Numbered from the stretch's first letter, positions 1 through 5,035 are shown. The stretch: DNA of 5,106 nt from Acidimicrobiales bacterium (GCA_030044045.1 JASHWO010000092.1:1-5106), one strand, 5' to 3'. The notes: a model not told the origin generated them from the letters alone. A program made the numbers and translations.

Positions 1-364
1 ACGCCTCGGCCGCCGCCGCCTGGGTCTGGTGGGGGTACGTCATCCGGCCGGTGGCCGCCGGCGGGCCGTAGGGGGAGGCGCACCCGACCGTCTGGAGGAT
101 GCTGGTGGTGGTGGCGCCGCCGCACCCGAAGTTGGCCAGCCTCAGGTGGGTGCCCGCCGCCGCCACGGCCGTGTAGCCGCCAGTGGCGCCGGCCTTCGGC
201 GACGGCTGGTAGCCGACCGAGTAGGAGTCGCCCAGTGACACGTAGTACCGCTCGCCGGCCCCGGCCGCCGGCGGGCTGCTGCAGGCCGAGAGGACCAGGC
301 CCAGGAGCGACGAGGCCGCGACGACCGTGACGGTGGCTCGACGTAGGCGACCGACGTGTGACAT
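1..364 (-). CDS. SGNH/GDSL-family hydrolase lipoprotein, N-terminal part (cut by window edge)
   Basis: Only the first 121 codons lie in the window; the gene continues past the left edge. The N-terminus has basic residues (RLRR, 6-9), a hydrophobic stretch (about 11-25) and a lipobox L25-S26-A27-C28, so the product should be exported and lipid-anchored at Cys28. Right after the signal comes SLGDSYSVGY (43-52), the GDS block I of SGNH hydrolases, with Ser47 as the expected nucleophile. NFGCGGATTTSI (78-89) matches the family's glycine-containing second block. Cys81 and Cys95 could form a disulfide, as in secreted actinobacterial esterases. The Asn and Asp-x-x-His blocks are outside the window, so catalytic competence cannot be judged. 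It is probably an extracytoplasmic esterase or lipase; the substrate is unknown. The ATG at 364 is chosen because it gives a proper signal peptide and lies 6 nt from a possible -10 (371-376). Confidence 0.88.
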   Translation of the reverse strand, partial: MSHVGRLRRATVTVVAASSLLGLVLSACSSPPAAGAGERYYVSLGDSYSVGYQPSPKAGATGGYTAVAAAGTHLRLANFGCGGATTTSILQTVGCASPYGPPAATGRMTYPHQTQAAAAEA

Positions 365-370
365 GCCACC

Positions 371-376
371 ATTTCA
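371..376 (-). promoter_or_regulatory. Possible -10 hexamer of the SGNH hydrolase gene
   Basis: On the minus strand the hexamer TGAAAT sits exactly 6 nt before the ATG at 364, the same spacing as the clearer TANNNT hexamers of the other minus-strand units here. It departs from TANNNT at the second position. The intervening GGTGGC could instead act as a weak ribosome binding site. No -35 was recognised. Confidence 0.35.
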
Positions 377-378
377 CA

Positions 379-390
379 CCCACCGGTGGG
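379..390. repeat. 12-bp perfect palindrome upstream of the SGNH hydrolase gene
   Basis: CCCACCGGTGGG is its own reverse complement. It lies 2 bp upstream of the putative -10 at 371-376 and 15-26 bp before the start codon, where a regulator could occlude RNA polymerase. In DNA this GC-rich short palindromes arise by chance, so an operator role is only a suggestion. Confidence 0.3.
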
Positions 391-505
391 GTCGTGCCGG
401 GTCATGGCCGGCGGCACCCCGGGGGCCCGCCCCGGATGCCTGCTCCGGACGGCGCGGTGGCGACCGTCGGCCCCGCCTGGCGACCACCGCCCCGCCCGGC
501 GGCTG

Positions 506-1345
506 TCAGCCCCAGAGCTGGTCGGTGTAGGTGTCGGTGCCGGGGATCGTCGGCTTGAACGGCAGCGCGGCCACCACCTGCCCCAACCCCGACGCCGCCA
601 GCCGACGCCGGTGCTCGGCCATCACCGGCTCCCAGGCCGCGGCCGGGTGGGCGTGGAGGAACCACAACAGCAGGGTCCGCCGGTCGGCGGCCTCCTGCCG
701 GGGCACGTCGCCCGGGGCGTCGATCAGGAGGGGCAGCGGGGTGAAGGCGGCCACCAGGTCGGCGTCGGTCCCCGGCACCAGGTCCGGCAGGTGCTCGGTG
801 CGCAGCCACTCCCCCAGCGCCTCGTCGGTCACGCCGTCGGCCCGGTCGACCCACACCGGGACGAAGCCCTCGTAGGGATGGTCGAGGGCCAGCTCCACCG
901 GCACCCCTTCCGGGTCCTTCTGGTACGACCAGGCGAAACGGTAGAGGAGGGTGTGCACGTGGTCACGGTGCTCGAACATGCGGCCAGCGGCGTGCAGCGC
1001 CCGCACCTGGCGTACCGCCCACCGGTTCCACAGGTCGTGGTAGCCGTCGAGCACCCAGTACACGGCCACGTAGGAGCCCCGGGCCGGCTCGCCGGTGACG
1101 GCCGACGGGTCCGGGTCACGCAGCGCCTTCAGATCGGCGGTGGCCACGAACCGCCGCCCGGCGAAGTTGTAGGGCCCGACCATGCAACCCGAGTAGAAAT
1201 GGTCCCGCTCGTACCACCGGTTGTAGGCCACCTCGTGGCCCCGGTGCGGCTCCACCACGGTCAGCAGCATCGAGCCGAGTCGGACCGGCTCGGCGCCGGC
1301 CACGATCTCCAGCGGGCGCAGCGTCCTCGGCGCGGGGTCGGTCAC
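506..1345 (-). CDS. Uncharacterised two-domain protein, EthD-like dimeric alpha/beta-barrel fold
   Basis: A 279-residue soluble protein with no signal peptide or membrane segment. I do not recognise a named family. The sequence seems to repeat one pattern twice: a hydrophobic strand, a W-x(4)-H helix start, then a later strand-helix-strand. In half 1 these are MLLTVVEP (26-33), WYERDHFYSG (44-53) and YVAVYWVLDGYHDLW (92-106). In half 2 they are FVPVWVDR (161-168), WLRTEHLPDL (180-189) and TLLLWFLHAHPAAAW (224-238). This resembles EthD/Dabb-type ferredoxin-like barrels, where two halves make one barrel; His49 and His185 would be equivalent. Function is unknown. GTG 1345 is preferred because a TACGTT hexamer lies 6 nt upstream. 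The alternative ATG 1366 adds seven codons (MQCYVAP) that include TGT and GTT, rare in this DNA, and would read through that hexamer. It is divergent from a ferritin-like gene and may share its control region. Confidence 0.85.
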   Translation of the reverse strand: MTDPAPRTLRPLEIVAGAEPVRLGSMLLTVVEPHRGHEVAYNRWYERDHFYSGCMVGPYNFAGRRFVATADLKALRDPDPSAVTGEPARGSYVAVYWVLDGYHDLWNRWAVRQVRALHAAGRMFEHRDHVHTLLYRFAWSYQKDPEGVPVELALDHPYEGFVPVWVDRADGVTDEALGEWLRTEHLPDLVPGTDADLVAAFTPLPLLIDAPGDVPRQEAADRRTLLLWFLHAHPAAAWEPVMAEHRRRLAASGLGQVVAALPFKPTIPGTDTYTDQLWG

Positions 1346-1351
1346 GGGGGC

Positions 1352-1357
1352 AACGTA
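1352..1357 (-). promoter_or_regulatory. Putative -10 hexamer for a leaderless transcript of the two-domain barrel gene
   Basis: The minus-strand hexamer TACGTT (TANNNT type) is followed by the six bases GCCCCC and then GTG at 1345. Transcription would begin at or next to the start codon. No ribosome binding site precedes either candidate start. No convincing -35 was found. Confidence 0.45.
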
Positions 1358-1391
1358 ACACTGCATCCCGCGTTGGCCGGGAGCCGAGCGC

Positions 1392-1433
1392 CAGTATGGA
1401 TGCCGGCCGGGCCCGTCATCCGTCCGGGCCGGC
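1392..1433 (+). promoter_or_regulatory. Possible promoter and inverted repeat before the ferritin-like gene
   Basis: The divergent gap is about 98 bp. On the plus strand, CAGTAT (1392-1397) is the only hexamer there that I find resembling an actinobacterial -10. Just after it an inverted repeat with 7-bp arms, GCCGGCC (1402-1408) and GGCCGGC (1427-1433), surrounds 18 bp. It could lie in the 5' leader or be an operator. Both calls are weak given the GC content. Confidence 0.22.
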
Positions 1434-1443
1434 GCCTACGACC

Positions 1444-2232
1444 ATGCGCACCACCATCGACAGCTACCTACAACGGGCCGGCCGGCTCGACACCGAGGGG
1501 GTCGACTTCGCCGCCTTCGCCGACCAGCCGCTCTCCCCCGGGGCCCTGCGCTGCCTGCGCTACATGCACGATATCGAGTACCACACGATCTGCTACCTGC
1601 GCGACCTGCTGATGAGCCCGGCCCACCGCGACCCGGACGTGACCTCCTTCCTCTCCTGCTGGACCTTCGAGGAGCTGTGGCACGGCCAGGCCATCGCCCG
1701 GGTCCTGGAGGCCCACGGCGAGCCGGCCGGGCGACCCCGGGTGGCCGCCCTGCGAACGCGGCGCCGCTGCCGGGATGCGGTGGAGGTGGTGACCCGGGTC
1801 GGGACCTCGGCCATGGCCGGGCCGACCTTCGTGGCCCTGCACATGAGCTGGGGGGCGGTCAACGAGTGGACCACCCAGGCCGGCTACGCCCGCCTGGCCG
1901 CGGTGGAGGGCCACCCGGTCCTGGCCGACCTGCTCCGCCGGATCATGAAGCAGGAGGGCCGGCACATCGACTTCTACGCCGCCGAAGCCCATCGCCGGCT
2001 GGCGCAGAGCCGACGGGCCCAGCGGTTCACCCGCCTGGCCCTCCGCCGGTTCTGGCGGCCGGTGGGCACCGGGGTGATGCCGGCCGGCGAGGTGGCGTTC
2101 CTCGTCGCCCACCTCTTCGGCGACGAGGAGGGGCGAGCGGCGGCGGACCGCATCGACCGGCGCATCGACTCGCTGCCGGGGCAGGCCGGCCTGGGCCTCC
2201 TGGTGGGCGCCGTCAACCGCGCCGGTCGGTGA
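1444..2232 (+). CDS. Ferritin-like di-iron protein (acyl-ACP desaturase/AurF-like fold), function unknown
   Basis: A 262-residue, mostly helical soluble protein. It carries the four-helix-bundle di-iron ligand pattern: Glu45 (DIEYH), E77-x-x-H80 (FEELWHGQAI), Glu141 (NEWTTQ) and E171-x-x-H174 (QEGRHIDFY). Order and spacing match class I di-iron proteins such as acyl-ACP desaturases, AurF-type N-oxygenases and ribonucleotide reductase R2. With all ligands intact it should bind iron or manganese and could be an O2-dependent oxidase, desaturase or oxygenase. Nothing in the sequence fixes the substrate. ATG 1444 is preferred because the recognisable protein begins at MRTTIDSYLQ. An in-frame ATG at 1396 would add 16 residues of low-complexity Pro/Arg/Ala sequence. 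Neither start has a clear ribosome binding site. The last 20 bp overlap the end of convergent dapE. The only upstream partner is the divergent two-domain barrel gene. Confidence 0.88.
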   Translation: MRTTIDSYLQRAGRLDTEGVDFAAFADQPLSPGALRCLRYMHDIEYHTICYLRDLLMSPAHRDPDVTSFLSCWTFEELWHGQAIARVLEAHGEPAGRPRVAALRTRRRCRDAVEVVTRVGTSAMAGPTFVALHMSWGAVNEWTTQAGYARLAAVEGHPVLADLLRRIMKQEGRHIDFYAAEAHRRLAQSRRAQRFTRLALRRFWRPVGTGVMPAGEVAFLVAHLFGDEEGRAAADRIDRRIDSLPGQAGLGLLVGAVNRAGR

Positions 2233-3319
2233 GGACCGAGCGCAGCACGTCCCGGGCCCGCTCCAGCGACGTGCGCGCCACCCGCTCGTCCGGGTGGTGG
2301 GCCAGCAGGGGGTCGCCCGGCCCGAAGTTGGTGGCCGGCACCCCGTGGGCCCAGAAGCTGGCCACGTCGGTCCAACCGACCTTGGCCCGGGGCGGCTGGC
2401 CGGCGCCGGCCACCAGGTCGGCCAGCAGGGGGTGGTCCAGCGACGGCAGGGCGCCGTCGGCCTCGTCCACCACCGCCACCCGGTCCCCCAACGCCGGGTC
2501 GAGCAGGCCGTCGAAGAGGCCGTCCAGGAACTGGCGGGCCTCGGCGCCGTGGCGGTCGGGGGCGTACCGGTAGTTCAGGGTCACCGAGGCGTGGTCCGGC
2601 ACCACGTTGCCGGCCACCCCCCCGTCCACGGCCACGGCCTGGAGCTGCTCGACGTACTCGCAGCCGTCGAGGACCACCGCCCGGCCGGGCCAGCCGGCCA
2701 CCCGCTCCAGCACCGGGGCCAGCCGGTGGATGGCGTTGCGGCCGGTGAACGGCCGGGCGGTGTGGGCCCGCACCCCGCCGACCTCGACCACCACCCGCAT
2801 CGTCCCCTGGCACCCGGCCTCCACCAGGGCCGCCGTGGGCTCGCCGAGCACCGCCGCGTCGGCCTGCAGCAGCTCGGGGCGCTCCTCCCACAAGCGGGCC
2901 AGGCCGCTCTCCTCCCGGGCCACCTCCTCACAAGGGTAGAAGCACCAGGTCACGTCCACCGCCGGCGAGTCGAGGGTGCAGGCCAGGTCGAGCATCACCG
3001 CCAGCCCACCCTTCATGTCGGCGGCGCCCAGGCCCCACAGCACGTCCCCCTCCACCCGGGGCTCGGCGTTGCCGGCCGGCGGCACGGTGTCGAGGTGGCC
3101 GGCCACCAGCAGCCGCTGCGGCCGGTCGCCGGTGGTGCGGGCCACCACGCTGTCGCCGACCCGGGCCACGGCCAACCAGGGGCACGCCGACAGCCGCTCC
3201 TCGACCAGGTCGGCCAGGGCCGCCTCCCGGTGGCTGACCGAGCCCACGGTCACCAGCTCGGCGGCCAGGGCCAGCAGGTCCCTCTGCTGCTCCTGCTCCC
3301 CCCGGTCACTCTGGCTCAC
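2213..3319 (-). CDS. dapE: Succinyl-diaminopimelate desuccinylase (M20 peptidase family), actinobacterial type
   Basis: A cytoplasmic di-zinc hydrolase that splits N-succinyl-LL-2,6-diaminopimelate into succinate and LL-diaminopimelate, feeding lysine and peptidoglycan synthesis. The 368-residue length is normal. The M20 set is complete: His75 in AGHLDTVP, Asp101 in AADMKGG (bridging metal), Glu131-Glu132 in PCEEV (general base and metal ligand), Glu160 in LGEPT, and His341 in LAHHPDE. The EAGCQGTMRV (167-176), VRAHTARP (183-190) and KVGWTDVASF (313-322) stretches match the actinobacterial DapE subfamily as I remember it from Corynebacterium, and set it apart from other M20 peptidases. The GTG at 3319 shares GTGA with the dapD stop, so translation should be coupled. 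The reading frame stays open far upstream into dapD, but that part is a shadow. The 3' end overlaps the convergent ferritin-like gene by 20 bp. Confidence 0.95.
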   Translation of the reverse strand: MSQSDRGEQEQQRDLLALAAELVTVGSVSHREAALADLVEERLSACPWLAVARVGDSVVARTTGDRPQRLLVAGHLDTVPPAGNAEPRVEGDVLWGLGAADMKGGLAVMLDLACTLDSPAVDVTWCFYPCEEVAREESGLARLWEERPELLQADAAVLGEPTAALVEAGCQGTMRVVVEVGGVRAHTARPFTGRNAIHRLAPVLERVAGWPGRAVVLDGCEYVEQLQAVAVDGGVAGNVVPDHASVTLNYRYAPDRHGAEARQFLDGLFDGLLDPALGDRVAVVDEADGALPSLDHPLLADLVAGAGQPPRAKVGWTDVASFWAHGVPATNFGPGDPLLAHHPDERVARTSLERARDVLRSVLTDRRG

Positions 3320-4140
3320 GTCGAGACGCCGTGCTGGCGCAGGACCTCGTTGAGCTGGGACTTGTCGTGGCGCTGCCCCTCGGTCAGCCGCCTGATGACC
3401 AGCACGCAAGGAAGGAAGAACTCGCCCCCCGGGTACTCCCGGCGCCGCGAGGCCGACACGGCCACCGACCAGGCCGGCACCACGCCCCGGCTGAGCTCCA
3501 CCCCGGTCTCGGCGTCGATCACCGGGATGGTCGGGTTCAGGATGGTGCCCTCGCCCAGCACCGCACCCTGCCCCACCCGGGCCCCCTGGGTGACCATGCA
3601 GCGGCTGCCCACCAGGGCGTCGTCCTCCACGATCACCGGGGTGGCGTTCGGGGGCTCCAGCACCCCGCCGATGCCCACCCCGCCCGAGAGGTGGACGCGC
3701 GCCCCGATCTGGGCGCAGGACCCCACGGTGGCCCAGGTGTCGACCATCGAGTCCCGGCCCACCCGGGCCCCGATGTTCACGTAGCTGGGCATCAGCACCA
3801 CCCCGCGGTCGAGGAAGCTGCCCCACCGGGCCGACCCGCCGGGCACCACCCGCACCCCGGCCGCCGCGTAGTCCCGCTTCAGGGGCAGCTTGTCGGCGTA
3901 CTCGAAGGGGCCCACCTCGGTGGTCGCGATGGCCCGCAGGCGGAACAGCAGCAGGATGGCCTTCTTCAGCCACCCGTGGACCACCACCTCGCCGTCCGGC
4001 CCCACCTCGGCCACCCGGGCCTCGCCCCGGTCGAGCAGGCCGACGGCCTCGTCCACCGTGGCCGCGGCCCCGGCGTCGGCCGGAGTCAGATCCCCGGCCC
4101 GGGCCCACAGCTCCTCGATCCGTCCTGCCAGGTCAGTCAT
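3316..4140 (-). CDS. dapD: 2,3,4,5-tetrahydropyridine-2,6-dicarboxylate N-succinyltransferase, Gram-negative (274-residue) type
   Basis: This enzyme transfers succinyl from succinyl-CoA to tetrahydrodipicolinate, making N-succinyl-2-amino-6-oxopimelate, the first committed step of the succinylase branch of diaminopimelate synthesis. It is a trimeric left-handed beta-helix protein of the cytoplasm. The protein is 274 residues, the same as E. coli DapD. An alpha-helical N-terminal domain (about 1-100) leads into LMPSYVNIGA (116-125), MVDTWATVGSCAQIG (132-146) and LSGGVGIGGVLEP (151-163), near-invariant stretches of the family. Asp134 corresponds to the conserved acidic residue in VDTW. Hexapeptide-repeat turns follow to about 225, then a C-terminal segment. 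GSRCMV (178-183) resembles Bacteroidota DapD more than E. coli. ATG 4140 is fixed by family length and by a -10-like hexamer 6 nt upstream. It is the first gene of the dapD-dapE pair. Mycobacteria and corynebacteria use a longer, distant DapD. Confidence 0.95.
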   Translation of the reverse strand: MTDLAGRIEELWARAGDLTPADAGAAATVDEAVGLLDRGEARVAEVGPDGEVVVHGWLKKAILLLFRLRAIATTEVGPFEYADKLPLKRDYAAAGVRVVPGGSARWGSFLDRGVVLMPSYVNIGARVGRDSMVDTWATVGSCAQIGARVHLSGGVGIGGVLEPPNATPVIVEDDALVGSRCMVTQGARVGQGAVLGEGTILNPTIPVIDAETGVELSRGVVPAWSVAVSASRRREYPGGEFFLPCVLVIRRLTEGQRHDKSQLNEVLRQHGVST

Positions 4141-4146
4141 AGCCAG

Positions 4147-4152
4147 ACTGTA
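4147..4152 (-). promoter_or_regulatory. Putative -10 hexamer for leaderless dapD transcription
   Basis: On the minus strand TACAGT, a TANNNT-type hexamer, is followed by CTGGCT and then the dapD ATG. No ribosome binding site lies between them. One base further upstream begins the palindromic repeat copy (4154-4229), so any -35 contacts would fall inside the repeat. Confidence 0.5.
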
Positions 4153-4153
4153 C

Positions 4154-4229
4154 CCAGGCCGGCCGTGTGGCCCGGCCCGCCGGGGGCCCCAACCCCCGGC
4201 TCCTCCGATGCGTGGGGCCCCAACCCCAC
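4154..4229. repeat. GC-rich palindromic repeat, copy A
   Basis: This copy lies immediately upstream of dapD. Reading the plus strand, it opens with CCAGGCCGG and contains two hairpins. Hairpin 1 has stem arms GCCGGGGG (4179-4186) and CCCCCGGC (4193-4200). Hairpin 2 has arms GCGTGGGG (4210-4217) and CCCCACGC (4224-4231); its right arm runs into copy B. Both stems are 8 perfect pairs and both loops are CCCCAA (TTGGGG on the minus strand). It matches copy C at nearly every position, apart from three extra bases in C near 5045 and a few substitutions. The segment has no protein-coding character of its own. Confidence 0.8.
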
Positions 4230-4318
4230 GCCGGCCGTGCGGCCCGGCCCGCCGGGGGCCCCGCTGCGAGCCCCTGGATGGCCGGCTCCTCCGAGGCGTG
4301 GGGCCCCCGCCCCACACC
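4230..4318. repeat. GC-rich palindromic repeat, copy B (with a 14-bp insertion)
   Basis: A direct tandem copy following A. The left part is offset 72 bp from A and the right part 86 bp, so B carries 14 extra bases between 4263 and 4282. There the CCCCAA loop and right arm of hairpin 1 are replaced by unrelated sequence, which destroys that stem. Hairpin 2 survives with arms GTGGGG (4298-4303) and CCCCAC (4310-4315) around CCCCCG. The right end resembles the start of another unit (CCGGCC at 4317-4322) and stops against the vapC stop codon. Confidence 0.75.
4295..4318 (-). terminator. Possible hairpin terminator of vapBC, formed by repeat copy B
   Basis: The hairpin starts about 8 nt after the vapC stop codon. 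It has six perfect pairs (4298-4303 with 4310-4315), one mismatch, then two more G-C pairs. There is no T-tract on either side, so if it terminates transcription it does so as a U-less, GC-only hairpin, a form proposed for actinobacteria. The position between two same-strand units is what supports this call. Confidence 0.4.
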
Positions 4319-4326
4319 GGCCCTCG

Positions 4327-4743
4327 TCATCCGCCCACGAGCTCGATCACGCCCGCATAATGGTCGGTCACCACGGGCGACCAGCGAGCGTCCGTCGTGA
4401 GGAGGCGGTCCGCTCCCGCCACCGCCGCGGTCGCCACGATCAGGGCGTCTGGCAGTCGCAGCCCGGCCGCAGCCCGTAGCGCGGCGGCCCGGCGGGCCAC
4501 CACCTCGTCGGTCGGGAGGACGGTGACCGCGAGCCCCGACAAGAGCCCGTTCACGCTCGACACTGCGTCCGAGCCCCGCCGCAGCGGTCCCACGAGAACC
4601 TCCGCCAGCGCTGGCGCCGGCAACGCCAGCGCGTCGAGGCGCTCCTCGGCCGCCCGGAGCGCCGCCGTCGCCGCCCGGTGGTGCGCGTCGCTGCCGTCGA
4701 GAAGGCCGATCAGCACCCCCGAATCGAGGACCGTCAGTCCCAC
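4327..4743 (-). CDS. vapC: PIN-domain ribonuclease toxin, VapC family
   Basis: A 138-residue PIN-domain protein, the usual length for VapC, a Mg2+-dependent endoribonuclease that cleaves tRNA, rRNA or mRNA when not bound by its antitoxin. From the GTG start, the four acidic residues of the PIN active site are present: Asp7 (TVLDSGVLIGLL), Glu48 (ALAEVLVG), Asp99 (LPDALIVATA) and Asp118 (LLTTDARW). The toxin therefore looks intact. GTG 4743 is chosen because PIN domains begin a few residues before the first Asp, and this start overlaps the antitoxin stop by 10 bp, a typical coupled arrangement. ATG 4779 would add 12 residues (MGGRGARAAAVR) from the antitoxin's coding frame and is less likely. 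No ribosome binding site is visible at either start. The gene ends beside repeat copy B. The RNA target cannot be read from sequence. Confidence 0.9.
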   Translation of the reverse strand: MGLTVLDSGVLIGLLDGSDAHHRAATAALRAAEERLDALALPAPALAEVLVGPLRRGSDAVSSVNGLLSGLAVTVLPTDEVVARRAAALRAAAGLRLPDALIVATAAVAGADRLLTTDARWSPVVTDHYAGVIELVGG

Positions 4744-5018
4744 TCTGACCGCAGCCGCTCGAGCGCCCCGTCCTCCCATACCCCGGTGAGCACGCCGGCG
4801 TAGGCGTCGACCGGGCTCTCGAACCGCTCCAGCAGCACCTTGCCGGTGCCGAGCGATCTTGCCGCCAGGCGGTCCCCTACCGCGAGGCCGGCGCTCTCGA
4901 ACGCGGCCACCGGGATCGTCACCTGGTGCTTGGTGCTCACCCTCGTCCTGGCCGGGGGGACCGCCTTCCGGCGAGGGCTCTCCCCAGCCCGCCCTGTATG
5001 CTTTACCTTCCGTACCAT
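4734..5018 (-). CDS. vapB: AbrB/MazE-fold antitoxin, VapB family
   Basis: A 94-residue antitoxin that should neutralise the VapC toxin encoded just after it and repress its own promoter. Residues 27-65 form a SpoVT-AbrB swapped-hairpin DNA-binding domain: VSTKHQVTIP (27-36), then AGLAVGDRLAARSLGTGKVLLER. The acidic and hydrophobic tail, with VDAYAGVLTGVWEDG (70-84) and ERLRSEWD, is the likely toxin-binding segment. Residues 1-26 form a basic, Pro-rich extension not typical of the family. The ATG at 5018 sits 6 nt after a TATTCT hexamer and inside an inverted repeat, so it is the preferred, probably leaderless start. The alternative is GTG 4940, which has an AGGA-containing stretch just upstream and would give a compact 68-residue protein beginning at the AbrB domain. 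The stop codon overlaps vapC. Confidence 0.9.
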   Translation of the reverse strand: MVRKVKHTGRAGESPRRKAVPPARTRVSTKHQVTIPVAAFESAGLAVGDRLAARSLGTGKVLLERFESPVDAYAGVLTGVWEDGALERLRSEWD

Positions 5019-5031
5019 AGGTAAAGAATAC
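4996..5031. promoter_or_regulatory. Inverted-repeat operator at the vapBC promoter
   Basis: Arms of 13 nt surround a 10-nt spacer, with 12 of 13 positions complementary. The inner 8 bp are perfect: CTTTACCT at 5001-5008 and AGGTAAAG at 5019-5026. Past one mismatch, GTAT (4996-4999) pairs with ATAC (5028-5031). The repeat covers the putative -10 and the vapB start codon. AbrB-fold antitoxins bind such dyads as dimers, so this is the expected site for VapB or VapBC autorepression. It is also the most AT-rich patch in the region. Confidence 0.75.
5025..5030 (-). promoter_or_regulatory. -10 hexamer of the vapBC promoter, leaderless layout
   Basis: On the minus strand TATTCT is followed by TTACCT and then the ATG at 5018. 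It is a good TANNNT-type -10 and lies within the inverted repeat, so bound repressor would block it. The -35 region falls in repeat copy C and has no TTGACA-like sequence. Confidence 0.6.
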
Positions 5032-5035
5032 CTGT

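Noticed and set aside
454..490. Possible terminator hairpin after the two-domain gene (7-bp arms GCGGTGG and CCACCGC)
   Set aside because: The loop is 23 nt, the inner pairs are broken by mismatches, and there is no T-tract. Such pairs are expected by chance at this GC content.
386..1612. Long plus-strand open frame of 408 codons
   Set aside because: It is antisense to the two-domain gene and has the low-complexity His/Pro/Gly/Val-rich composition of a GC-rich shadow frame, with no recognisable domain.
2294..3784. Plus-strand open frame of 496 codons, and another at 3331-4479
   Set aside because: Both are antisense to dapE and dapD, which are firmly identified by conserved motifs. Their His/Gln/Gly/Pro-rich translations are typical shadows.
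3320..4108. An N-terminal extension that would make dapE a 631-residue fusion protein
   Set aside because: The frame stays open only because it runs in another phase through dapD. The upstream part has no conserved sequence, and DapE family length fits the GTG at 3319.
4172..4190. Loss of a catalytic Glu in DapD: the Glu of E. coli ARSEVVEG is Met182 here
   Set aside because: The residue is encoded at 3595-3597. From memory, Bacteroidota DapD proteins carry Ile at the same position in a GSRC context, so this looks like normal subfamily variation rather than inactivation.
4141..4317. A 59-residue N-terminal extension of DapD through the repeat region
   Set aside because: The extension is a translation of the palindromic repeats. 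The family length and the conserved N-terminus both begin at ATG 4140.
4154..4318. CRISPR array
   Set aside because: The two tandem units are contiguous imperfect repeats with no unique spacers of constant length, and no cas genes are present.
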